Of a stretch of DNA of 37,342 nucleotides, positions 7,592-17,000 are shown piece after piece (the stretch's first letter is position 1; every line of letters starts with the position of its first letter). The position numbers and the translations under genes are program-made. The DNA is taken from the NCBI GenBank assembly GCA_031548545.1, contig JAVBQY010000026.1, positions 1 to 37,342 of the forward strand, in the 5' to 3' direction. The notes under the pieces were generated by a model. The model did not search any database. It was not told where the DNA came from and was given only the letters and a program-made list of their open reading frames with translations. The stretch comes from UBA932 sp031548545. Its GTDB lineage: Bacteria; Bacteroidota; Bacteroidia; Bacteroidales; UBA932.

Positions 7592-7708
7592 ATGAAAGTA
7601 AAAGCTTCCATCAAGAAACGCAGTGAAGACTGCAAAATCGTAAAACGCAAAGGCCGTTTATACGTGATCTGCAAAAAGAACCCTAAATTTAAAATGCGTC
7701 AGGGTTAG
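7592..7708 (+). CDS. rpmJ: 50S ribosomal protein L36 (bL36), incomplete zinc site
   Basis: The 38-residue product starts MKVKASIKKRSEDCKIVKRK and ends KNPKFKMRQG. It is the smallest ribosomal protein. The canonical family binds zinc through CxxC, a later Cys and a His (positions 11, 14, 27 and 33 or so). Here position 11 is Ser and the His position is Phe, while Cys14 and Cys27 remain, so the zinc ribbon is probably not functional. The position between infA and rpsM confirms the call. Confidence 0.97.
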   Translation: MKVKASIKKRSEDCKIVKRKGRLYVICKKNPKFKMRQG

Positions 7709-7753
7709 CCCTAATATCCTAATTTCTTAATCTCTTAATCTCGAAAAACAAGT

Positions 7754-8134
7754 ATGGCACGTATAGCCGGAGTAGATTTACCCAAGAACAAACGCGGAGA
7801 AATAGGCCTGACCTATATTTACGGCATTGGCCGCACCACGGCCCAGAATATTCTCACGCAAGCTGGAATTGATTTTAATACTAAAGTGAAAGATTGGAAC
7901 GACGATCAGATCGCCGCCATCCGTTCCCTCATCCAACAAGGAGGATTCAAGATTGAAGGCGAACTGCGTTCAATGGTTCAACTGAATATCAAACGTCTGA
8001 TGGACATTGGTTGTTACCGTGGTATCCGTCACCGCCTCGGATTGCCCCTGCGCGGACAGACCACGAAGAACAACGCCCGTACACGTAAGGGTAAAAAGAA
8101 AACTGTAGCAAACAAGAAAAAAGCAACTAAATAG
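7754..8134 (+). CDS. rpsM: 30S ribosomal protein S13 (uS13)
   Basis: Head protein contacting P-site tRNA and the B1 bridge. The 126-residue product begins MARIAGVDLPKNKRGEIGLT and has the C-terminal YRGIRHRLGLPLRGQTTKNN plus RTRKGKKKTVANKKKA tail. Both are diagnostic. The spacer before it holds a small tandem repeat, CTTAATCT twice at 7726-7741, of unknown meaning. Confidence 0.98.
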   Translation: MARIAGVDLPKNKRGEIGLTYIYGIGRTTAQNILTQAGIDFNTKVKDWNDDQIAAIRSLIQQGGFKIEGELRSMVQLNIKRLMDIGCYRGIRHRLGLPLRGQTTKNNARTRKGKKKTVANKKKATK

Positions 8135-8143
8135 TAGGTAAAC

Positions 8144-8533
8144 ATGGCAAAAAAGCCCACAACAACCAAGAAAAAAGTAGTGAAGGTTGACGCTAACGGA
8201 CAAGCGCACGTACACTCTACATTCAACAATGTTATTGTAACCTTGGCCAACAGTGAAGGCCAGGTAATCAGTTGGTCGTCGGCCGGCAAAATGGGATTCC
8301 GCGGTTCTAAAAAGAACACGCCCTATGCTGCCCAAACCGCCGCTTCGGACTGTGCTAAAGTAGCCTTCGATTTAGGTTTACGCAAAGTAAAAGTATATGT
8401 TAAAGGCCCGGGCGCAGGTCGTGAGTCTGCTATCCGTACCATTAACACTGCAGGTATCGAAGTTACCGAAATCATAGATGTTACTCCTTTGCCGCACAAC
8501 GGCTGCCGTCCTAAAGGACGTCGTAGAGTGTAA
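8144..8533 (+). CDS. rpsK: 30S ribosomal protein S11 (uS11)
   Basis: Platform protein close to the mRNA exit and Shine-Dalgarno helix region. The 129-residue product has a Lys-rich start (MAKKPTTTKKKVVKVDANGQ), then HVHSTFNNVIVTLANSEGQ, SSAGKMGFRGSKKNTPYAAQ and a PLPHNGCRPKGRRRV end, all family signatures. The length is typical. It lies nine bases after rpsM. Confidence 0.98.
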   Translation: MAKKPTTTKKKVVKVDANGQAHVHSTFNNVIVTLANSEGQVISWSSAGKMGFRGSKKNTPYAAQTAASDCAKVAFDLGLRKVKVYVKGPGAGRESAIRTINTAGIEVTEIIDVTPLPHNGCRPKGRRRV

Positions 8534-8618
8534 AACCCTGCGGGGATCTCAAAGGTTAAAGCATAATAGCTTAATAATTAAACTCCGGCGGCAACGGATA
8601 ATATTCGGCAAAAATTAA

Positions 8619-9227
8619 ATGGCAAGGTATACAGGGCCTAAAACAAGAATCGCCCGTAAATTCGGAGAGCCTATCTATGGCCCCGACAAAAATTACGATC
8701 GTCATGCCTATCCTCCGGGACAACACGGCTTGGCTAAAAAACGTAAAAAAGTATCGGAATACGGTACTCAGTTGCTGGAGAAGCAAAAAGTAAAATACAC
8801 CTATGGTCTGTTAGAGCGCCAGTTCAGCAACCTCTTCGCCAAAGCTTCACGCATGAAAGGCCGTAAAGGTGAAAACCTGCTTTTCTTGTTGGAAAGCCGC
8901 TTGGACAATGTGGTTTATCGCCTGGGCATTGCACCTACCCGTGCAGCCGCCCGTCAGCTGGTAACCCACCGTCATATCACCCTCAATGGCAAAATTTGCA
9001 ATATTCCTTCCGGCATGGTTAAACCCGGTGATCTGGTTGGTGTACGTGAACGCTCACAAGCCCTTGAAGTGATTCAAGATAATGTGGCTGGTCGTGGAAC
9101 CGGCAAATATCCTTGGTTGGAATGGGACGCTGCTACGCTTACAGGTAAATTTGTAAGTCTGCCCGAACGTACTGAAATTCCTGAAAACATCAACGAGCAG
9201 TTGATCGTGGAATTGTACTCGAAATAG
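8619..9227 (+). CDS. rpsD: 30S ribosomal protein S4 (uS4)
   Basis: Assembly-initiating 16S rRNA-binding protein. The 202-residue product begins MARYTGPKTRIARKFGEPIY and carries an S4 RNA-binding domain around residues 92-150 (RLDNVVYRLGIAPTRAAARQ, VTHRHITLNGKICNIPS). It lacks the N-terminal zinc Cys cluster and so is the zinc-free form. The 85-base spacer before it contains a short GC hairpin (CCCTGCGGGG at 8537-8546). Confidence 0.98.
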   Translation: MARYTGPKTRIARKFGEPIYGPDKNYDRHAYPPGQHGLAKKRKKVSEYGTQLLEKQKVKYTYGLLERQFSNLFAKASRMKGRKGENLLFLLESRLDNVVYRLGIAPTRAAARQLVTHRHITLNGKICNIPSGMVKPGDLVGVRERSQALEVIQDNVAGRGTGKYPWLEWDAATLTGKFVSLPERTEIPENINEQLIVELYSK

Positions 9228-9258
9228 TCCTATTAGCAACCTTTTTTATACAAACATT

Positions 9259-10251
9259 ATGGCAATACTAGCGTTTCAAAAACCAGATAAAGTAATACTG
9301 CTCGAAGCTAACGATACGTTCGGACGTTTTGAGTTCCGTCCCCTGGAGCCGGGCTATGGTATCACTGTGGGTAATGCCCTCCGTCGTATCCTGCTCTCCT
9401 CGCTCGAAGGCTATGCCATCACTTCGGTGAAAATAGCCGGTGTGGACCATGAATTTGCCACAATTCCCGGTGTTATTGAAAATGTTGTTGAAATTATCCT
9501 GAACCTTAAGCAGGTTCGTTTCAAAAAAATGGTGGAAGATGCAGATGGTGAGTCTGTTTCTTTGACCATCTCCGGCCAGGATCAATTCAAAGCCGGTGAT
9601 ATTTCAAAACAACTGTCCTCGTTCAAAGTATTAAACCCCGAGCTGGTAATTTGCCAGAAAGAACCGGGTGTGAAGTTACAGGTTGAACTGACCATCGGTA
9701 AAGGTCGCGGTTACGTTCCTGCCGAAGAAAACAAGCCGGAAAATGCTCCTTTCGGCCTGATTCCTATCGACAGTATCCATACGCCCATCAAAAACGTAAA
9801 ATACGCTGTTGAAAACTGGCGCGTGGAACAAAAAACCGACTACGAAAAATTGTCGCTCGAAATTACGACCGACGGTTCCATCCATCCTAAAGACGCCTTG
9901 CGCGAAGCCGCAAAAATCCTCATCTATCACTTCATGCTCTTCTCCGATGACAAAATCACTTTTGACACGCCGGAAGAAGCCAATAGCGATGAATTTGATG
10001 AAGAAACCCTGCGCATGCGCCAGCTGCTCAAAACCCGCCTGGCCGATATGGAACTTTCCGTTCGCGCCCTTAACTGTCTGAAAACGGCAGAGGTGGAAAC
10101 ACTGGGTGAACTGGTACGGTTCCAACGCAGCGACCTGCTGAAGTTCCGCAACTTCGGACGTAAGTCGCTCACTGAACTGGATGCCCTGCTTGACCGCCTG
10201 AAACTGGGATTCGGCATGGACATCTCCAAATACAAACTCGACAAAGAATAA
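9259..10251 (+). CDS. rpoA: DNA-directed RNA polymerase subunit alpha
   Basis: Scaffold subunit of RNA polymerase; it forms the dimer that nucleates beta and beta-prime. The 330-residue product has the N-terminal assembly domain (RFEFRPLEPGYGITVGNALR, RRILLSSLEGYAITSVKI) and the C-terminal DNA/activator-binding domain after about residue 245 (MELSVRALNCLKTAEVETLG, FRNFGRKSLTELDALL). The length is standard. It sits between rpsD and rplQ as in most bacteria. Confidence 0.99.
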   Translation: MAILAFQKPDKVILLEANDTFGRFEFRPLEPGYGITVGNALRRILLSSLEGYAITSVKIAGVDHEFATIPGVIENVVEIILNLKQVRFKKMVEDADGESVSLTISGQDQFKAGDISKQLSSFKVLNPELVICQKEPGVKLQVELTIGKGRGYVPAEENKPENAPFGLIPIDSIHTPIKNVKYAVENWRVEQKTDYEKLSLEITTDGSIHPKDALREAAKILIYHFMLFSDDKITFDTPEEANSDEFDEETLRMRQLLKTRLADMELSVRALNCLKTAEVETLGELVRFQRSDLLKFRNFGRKSLTELDALLDRLKLGFGMDISKYKLDKE

Positions 10252-10257
10252 TAAGCG

Positions 10258-10860
10258 ATGAGACATAATAAGAAATTTAATCACCTCGGGAGAAAAACAG
10301 GCCACCGCAAAGCAATGTTGGCAAATATGGCCTCTTCTCTCATCCTGCATAAACGCATTCAAACAACCGAAGCTAAGGCTAAAGCGCTGCGTGTATATGT
10401 AGAGCCCTTGATTACCAAATCAAAAGAAGATACAACCCATTCACGTCGTACGGTATTTGCTTATTTGAAAAGCAAAGAAGCCGTATCCGAACTCTTCCGT
10501 GAAGTAGCTCCGAAAATTGCCGGCCGTCCCGGTGGTTACACCCGTGTCCTGAAACTGGGATTCCGTCCCGGTGACGCGGCTGACATGGCTATGATCGAGC
10601 TTGTAGACTTCAATGAAGCAGTAATGGGTACAACAACCAAGCCTGCCGCCAAGAAAGCTACCCGTCGTAGCGGAGCCAAGAAAGAAGTAGCTGAAGGTGC
10701 CGAAGGTACTGAAGTTGCAACTGAAGAAAAGGCAAAAAAAGCGGCTAAGGCGCCGGCCAAGAAACCCGCCGCCAAGGCTACGGCTGCTAAAAAAGCGCCT
10801 GCCGCCAAACCGGCTAAAGCTGCTGCCGCACCCAAACAAACCCGTAGCAAAAAAGGATAA
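10258..10860 (+). CDS. rplQ: 50S ribosomal protein L17 (bL17) with a long Ala/Lys-rich tail
   Basis: Large-subunit protein near the exit tunnel. Residues 1 to about 118 are the L17 core (MRHNKKFNHLGRKTGHRKAM at the start, RKAMLANMASSLILHKRIQT, RPGGYTRVLKLGFRPGDAAD). The remaining 80 or so residues are low-complexity Ala, Lys and Pro with AAKKPA-like units, ending in TRSKKG, so the protein is 200 residues instead of 116-130. The tail is probably disordered and strongly basic, like histone H1-type tails. It is the last gene before the operon terminator. Confidence 0.97.
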   Translation: MRHNKKFNHLGRKTGHRKAMLANMASSLILHKRIQTTEAKAKALRVYVEPLITKSKEDTTHSRRTVFAYLKSKEAVSELFREVAPKIAGRPGGYTRVLKLGFRPGDAADMAMIELVDFNEAVMGTTTKPAAKKATRRSGAKKEVAEGAEGTEVATEEKAKKAAKAPAKKPAAKATAAKKAPAAKPAKAAAAPKQTRSKKG

Positions 10861-10886
10861 GCTCCTTACACGGATAAATGCAAAAG

Positions 10887-10912
10887 AGGTCACCCGAAAG
10901 GTGGCCTTTTTT
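10887..10912 (+). terminator. Rho-independent terminator of the ribosomal operon
   Basis: An 8-bp stem AGGTCACC/GGTGGCCT (one G-T pair) with loop CGAAA is followed by six T. It lies 27 bases after the rplQ stop. The structure and position make this the end of the operon. Confidence 0.93.
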
Positions 10913-11029
10913 GTTGGCTAGGCCTATCGTGTGTGAAATTTAGCGCTTAAATAAAGTTAAATTTACCATTTGGTAGTTAAATTTTACGTATATACAATTT
11001 TTGCATAGGAAAATTCTGCAGGATGGTGC

Positions 11030-11037
11030 TAAATTTG
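11030..11037 (+). promoter_or_regulatory. Candidate Bacteroidota -7 element (TAAATTTG)
   Basis: TAAATTTG matches the Bacteroidota -7 consensus TAnnTTTG and lies 18 bases before the chosen ATG of the giant gene. The nearest upstream TTG (11001-11003) is 26 bases away, longer than the usual 19-21, so the -33 element is doubtful. If this is the promoter, the leader would be only about 10 bases long. An alternative is a promoter further upstream, around the AT-rich repeat GTTAAATTT (10956-10964 and 10976-10984). Confidence 0.4.
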
Positions 11038-11055
11038 TGTAATTATATAACCAGT

Positions 11056-14000
11056 ATGAAAAAAATACTATTTACACTCATTTTCACCTTTATTATTTTT
11101 GCTTCAGTATCCGCCCAGTATAGCGGTGGGTCGGGAACCAAAAGTTCGCCTTACCGGATAGCTGACGCAAGGGACCTCTCCAGAATAGGCCAGTCTCCCT
11201 ATACCTTACCTCATCTTCAGGATGCCTACTATGTGTTGGTTAACAATATTGATTTATCTAAATACCAGAATTCCTGGACTCCTATAGCCCCGGATTCCAG
11301 ATTTAAAGTACACCTGGATGGGGCAGGCTATGTGATTACAGGATTGTCTATTACTAGTACAAAGGATGAGGTCGGTCTTTTTAAGGAGATCAGAGAGGGA
11401 TCGGTGAAAAATTTAACGATTAAAATTTCGGAGGGACAGGCGGTAAAAGGCGCCTGGTCTATAGGAGCCTTGGTCGGATTGAGCGAATGTAGTAGCTATA
11501 CCAACTGTCAGCTCCATGGAACCGTTTCCGGCAATAGCAATGTGGGAGGTTTAATCGGTGAGAGTAGTGATGATAATGTTGTTGATTGTTCCTTCACCGG
11601 CACTGTGCAGGGTGTGAGCAACTATGTCGGAGGCCTGGTAGGCGGTGCGTTTGATTTGAAAATGACGGATTGTTATGTGCAGGGAGCTATTACAAGCACC
11701 AATGGTTCATCCGTAGGGGGGGCAGTAGGAGCAGCCTCGGCCTCAACCTTCTTACGGGTTATTACCTGTGTGGAAACAAGTGCTGAACGGGAAGTTGGGG
11801 GGCTTGTAGGATATGTTCGTTCGAGTGACATAAGTTTCTCGGCCTCCACCGGGAAGATTTCCGGCAACAACAGTGTCGGAGGCTTGGCGGGCTCCTTATA
11901 CACAAGTTCTGTTAAGGATGCTTATACCACTGCTTCGCTAAGGGTACCCTCGGACAGACCAGGCGCTTTGCTGGCCGGAGAGGCCACTGCATCTACCCTT
12001 ACACGGGTGTATGCTACGGGAACTGATCTGAATGGCTATCTTCGGCCGCACCTGGTTTATAAGCCGGAGGAGGCTAAGCTTGATCAGGCTTATTTCAACT
12101 ATGAAACGGCCGGCCCGTCTTGGCCTGCACCCAATGATATCCAATATATCCAGCAGGATAATTGTGCCCGCACTACCCGGCAGTTGATGCAGTCGTCCAA
12201 CTATACGAACTGGAATATCAATAGCGGCTCCGATTGGGTGATGCAAGACGACCAGAGCTACCCGTATTTCAGCTGGCAGCCTAATTTGACAGACAATAAT
12301 GCCCAATTGGCCACCTTAACGATAGAAGGACATAATATTTCCTTGAATTCAAATAGCTATACCTATGCTTACACTCCCAAAAACGGGGTGAATACCATAA
12401 CGGTGGAGGCAAAGCCCCAGGCTCAGAAAGCCCGGGTAAGCGGTACCGGACCCCGCGCCTTGCCGCAGTCTCCCACCTATCTGACGCTGGTGGTTAGCCC
12501 GCCCAATGGCGTTATGCCGAAAATATATACCATAGTGGCCTCTCCACAGGTGTTCAAGGGACAGGGGACGGCCCAGGATCCTTATCAGATAGGCACGGCC
12601 GAAGAGCTGAACGCCATGCGCCGGTTTAGCGGACCGGTTTTTGAGCGCAGCTGTTTCCGCTTAATGAACGATATTGACCTTACGACCTTCTTAGCCGACA
12701 GTACGGCTGGCTGGTTACCTATAGGAACGGCCAAGGGGAGCGAATTTTGCGGTACGCTGCATGGCGGTGGGCATACAATTTCCGGCCTGCATATTAACCG
12801 GCCGTCTATGCTCTATGCCGGCCTGTTCTCCGCCCTGATAGGTGCTGCCCGGATAGATAGTTTATATGTAGAAGTGGCTCCGGGAAAAGCGGTAAGCGCA
12901 GGCTCTTTCGTTGGTATATTAGCCGGCTTTTCGGAGGCGGACCTTACGGCTGTCGGGGTTTCCGGAGCTGTAAAAGGAGCTTCTGTCGTTGGCGGACTGG
13001 CGGGCGAATTGAACAATGCATCCGTACGGGCCAGCTTTGCCAATGTCCGGGTAGATGCTGGCGAATATGCAGGAGGCCTTGCCGGTCGTTTATATGCGAC
13101 AAACCTGAATAATAGCTATGCCGTCGGCAAGGTTTCCGGCAATCAATATATAGGTGGATTATTGGGCCGGGGCAAAAATTCGAAAATTGTGGAATCCTAT
13201 GCCGGGGTGCAGGTCTATGGCAGCTGGACAACCGGCGCCTTTGCCGGCAGCCTGGAAGCCGCTTCTGTTACTGCTGTTTGTTATGATAAGGAGCGGGCTG
13301 TAATCACTAATGCACTCGGACAACAGAGCGGAGGGACGGTGACGATCCGCCCGCGCAGTACTGCCGAGATGCTGCAAGACTCCAGTTTTGCAGACTGGCT
13401 TGTACCTGACATATGGTCCCAGCAAACGGGGCTTAGCTATCCGTATTTGACCTGGCAGCCTAACCGTGATAACAATAATGCCCAGCTGAAAACGATTAGC
13501 GTAGGTGCCGGGGAGATTACTGTAAAACCCGGTATACTGGATTATGCACACCGGGTGAGGATAGGTACGGAAAAAATCAGTATCGCCGTCACGCCTGCCG
13601 ATTCTTTGGCTACAGTCTTAGATGCGATAGGAGACACTACGCTCCGGGAAGGCGCCAACACTTTCCACATCCGGACCTTCTCTTCCAACGGTTTGTTTTA
13701 CCTGCGTTATAAGTTGGATGTCAACCGTGTAAAATTCGATAACGCCTGGTTGAAAGACATTAAAATCAGCCGGGGAGCCCTGAGCCCTGCCTTTGACTCT
13801 ACGATACTTAACTATACAGTTGCCTTACCGGACTCGGTAAAATATTTTGGGCTGGCCGGCCTGGCGGCCGACGATAGTGCCAAGGTAAGCGGTAATACGC
13901 TGCGCGCTTTGCTGCACACCGGCGATAACCCCTTTGTCTTAACCGTCACTTCGGAAGATAGTCTGGTACAAAAAGTATATACGGTAACCGCTGTTCGTGC

Positions 14001-17000
14001 GGTGTCTGATAATGCCGACCTCCGATTAATTACTACGGACAAGGGCATCTTCCTGCCGGCTTTTCAACCGGAAATCCTGCATTATGCCGTCCTTGTGCCG
14101 GATACCTGCCGGACTATTTCCATCTATGGGCTGGCGGCGCAGGATAGCGCCTATGTCACCGGCAATGTACAGGATTACGCACTCAGCCTCCCTAAAACCG
14201 TATTCAACCTTGAGGTGACGGCCGAGAGCGGCGTGCAAAAAACCTACGCTGTAACTGTTTACAGGGTAAATGCTTCCGACACTACAAAGATGAACGCCAA
14301 CTTACAGCAGCTCACGGTAAATCCCGGAACACTGCAGCCTATCTTCGACCCGGCTACTACGGCTTATACCGTTCAACTCCCCTATAGCACAACGCAGATT
14401 AGTATTACCGGCGTGGCGGCCGACACCACGGCTACCGTGTTGGGCAATGTGGACAATGCGCCCTTGCATACCGGCGACAATATATTTGCGGTAACCGTGC
14501 TTTCCGGCGCCGGCCGTACAAAAAGTTACGTGCTAAGGGTAAACAGGGCCCGGTCGGACGTGTCGGGCTTAGAAAATATTATATACTCAGCGGGTGTCCT
14601 TAGCCCGGCTTTTGAAACCGGACATACTGACTATATAGTATCGGTTCCCGACGAGGTGACCACTATTTCGTTGGCCGGTATCCCCCTCAATGAAAAAGCC
14701 CGGGTTGAAGGGAATGTGGTGCAGGCCCCGCTGCAAACCGGAGATAATCTGTTTGTAATACGTGTTACTTCCGAAGACAGTTCGGCGATCACTACCTATA
14801 CTATTAACGTCGTACGGGCTGTGGCCAATAATGCCTGCCTGTCTGGAATTAACCTGAGTGCAGGCAGTCTGACCCCGGCTTTTCATCCGGAGGTGACCGA
14901 CTACCTGGTAACTGTGAATAATAATGTACAGCAAATAAGCATTACGGCGGTTCCTGTTTCAAGTGGGGCTACGGTTACAGGAATGGTAACCGATGCTCCC
15001 CTGACCGAAGGTCCGAATACCTTCACCCTGCTGGTTACGGCCACAGGTGGGGCGCAGCAAACTTACCGCTTGCTTGTTTTCAGAGCGGACCCGGCGGCTT
15101 CGGACGACAATTCATTAGCCAGCCTTACCGTCAGTAGCGGAACACTTGATCCGGTATTTGATCCGGCGGTGACCTCTTATACGGTATCGGTGTCCTATGA
15201 TATAAGCGTCATTAGTTTTACCGCTGTGGCCAATCACCCCGACGCCCGGATTGTGGGTAATTTTAGCGATGCAGTCTTGCATACGGGGGAGAATCGGTTT
15301 GCAATAAGCGTGGTGGCGCCGGATAAAAGCATTCGAACCTATAGCGTCACTGTGCTGCGTCAGCCTTCGACCCGGTTGTCGACCATTATGCTTAGTAGCG
15401 GTAACCTGGAGCCGGAGTTTAGTCCGGATATCAGGGCATATACCGTTACGGTGCCGTATGCTACCAACATAATGCGCGTCACCGGTGTAGCCGAAGATCC
15501 TTCTGCTACCGTAAGCGGCAATCAGCTGATTGCCCTGAATACCGGAAGCAATACGTTTACCCTTGTTGTAAACGCTGCTGATGGTACCAGTGGAAGCTAC
15601 AGTATAATTGTGAACCGGGCCAAATCGTCGAGTGTGCGTCTTACGTCATTCACAGTAAGCACAGCTGGGGATATGCTAATACATAACAGCCCGGTAGCCT
15701 ATTGTAATGCCAGCGGAAAGATAAATATTGTTGTAAAGAATGGCTGCTCTACCATTACCGTTTCACTCTATGCCGGTGCAGGATCAACCGTTACCGGCAA
15801 CCTGTTCAGACAGGAAATTCCCGAAGGCTCATCCGACTATCCTATAAACGTCACCTCCGAAGACGGCAGCGCCACCGCCACCTATCTCTTGCGTATTTTT
15901 CGTGCGGAGCTATCGGAAGACGAAGCGCCCACACTTTCCGGCCTTGAGCTTAGCGCCGGTACTTTGACTCCGGCCTTTTCGCCGGATGTGCTGAGCTATA
16001 GCTGGAAACTCGATGTAAACACCTCCTCTGTCACGATTAACGCCACAACGGCCGAATCCGGCGCCCTGCTTCTGGGCAATGTACAGAATTATCCGGTCAA
16101 TCCCGGAACCAGTACGTATAAATTGGTGGTGGCTGCACCTAATGGAAAGGCGTCGACATACACATTAAATATAGACCGTGAACGGCCTTCCGAAGCTCGT
16201 CTGAGCAGTATTACGGTTTCCTGTCCGGATAGCCTGCTGACGCTGAACCCGGCCTTTGACCCGGATGTGCCGGAGTATACCGTGCAGACCCATGCACTTA
16301 CCACGAGAATATCTATTGCAGCTACCACGCTGGATCAATATGCCTCGTTTACAGGCCAAAGAACCAATGCCACCTTGAATAAAGGAGAAAATGTTTTTCC
16401 GCTGGTTGTGACAGCTTCCAATGGAAACAGCCTCACGTATACGCTGCGGGTCACCCGGCCCTTGTCGGACGATGCGGCGTTGGCGGATATACAAACCGGC
16501 GGCCGTCCTCTGTCCCCCGCCTTCCATCCCGGAAATTGGAGCTATATTATGGTAGTGCCCGATACGGTAGCGCATATTTCACTTACCGGCGTGGCGCATC
16601 ATAGCGCCGCTACGGTAAGCGGTAACGTGGACCGGGCGCCGCTGGTGAAGGGGGAGAATATTTTCCGGCTCCGTGTAACGGCCGAAAACGGCATAGCACA
16701 ACAATTATATCAGGTGAAGGTGATCCGGTTGCGCACCGGCAATGCCTTGCTGGATACCCTGCTATTATCCGGGCCGGGCATATTAGCTCCGGCATTTGAT
16801 CCCGGCGTATTTAATTATACCTTTAACCTGTCTGCGGCCCTGGATACGATCAGCCTCACCGGTATACCGCAAGATACGGCGGCTATGGTCGCGGGCAATG
16901 CCGTACAGGCGCCCCTGAAAACAGGCGCTAACCCCTTTAGTCTTACCGTACAGTCTGAAAACGGCTTGAATACCAATGTTTATACAGTGACGGTTGTCCG

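Noticed and set aside
9676..10362. A 228-residue antisense frame over rpoA and rplQ
   Set aside because: Its composition is that of a complementary shadow, and both plus-strand genes are certain.
11023..11055. Earlier ATG for the giant gene
   Set aside because: The added residues MVLNLCNYITS would displace the signal peptide, and the candidate -7 element lies inside them.
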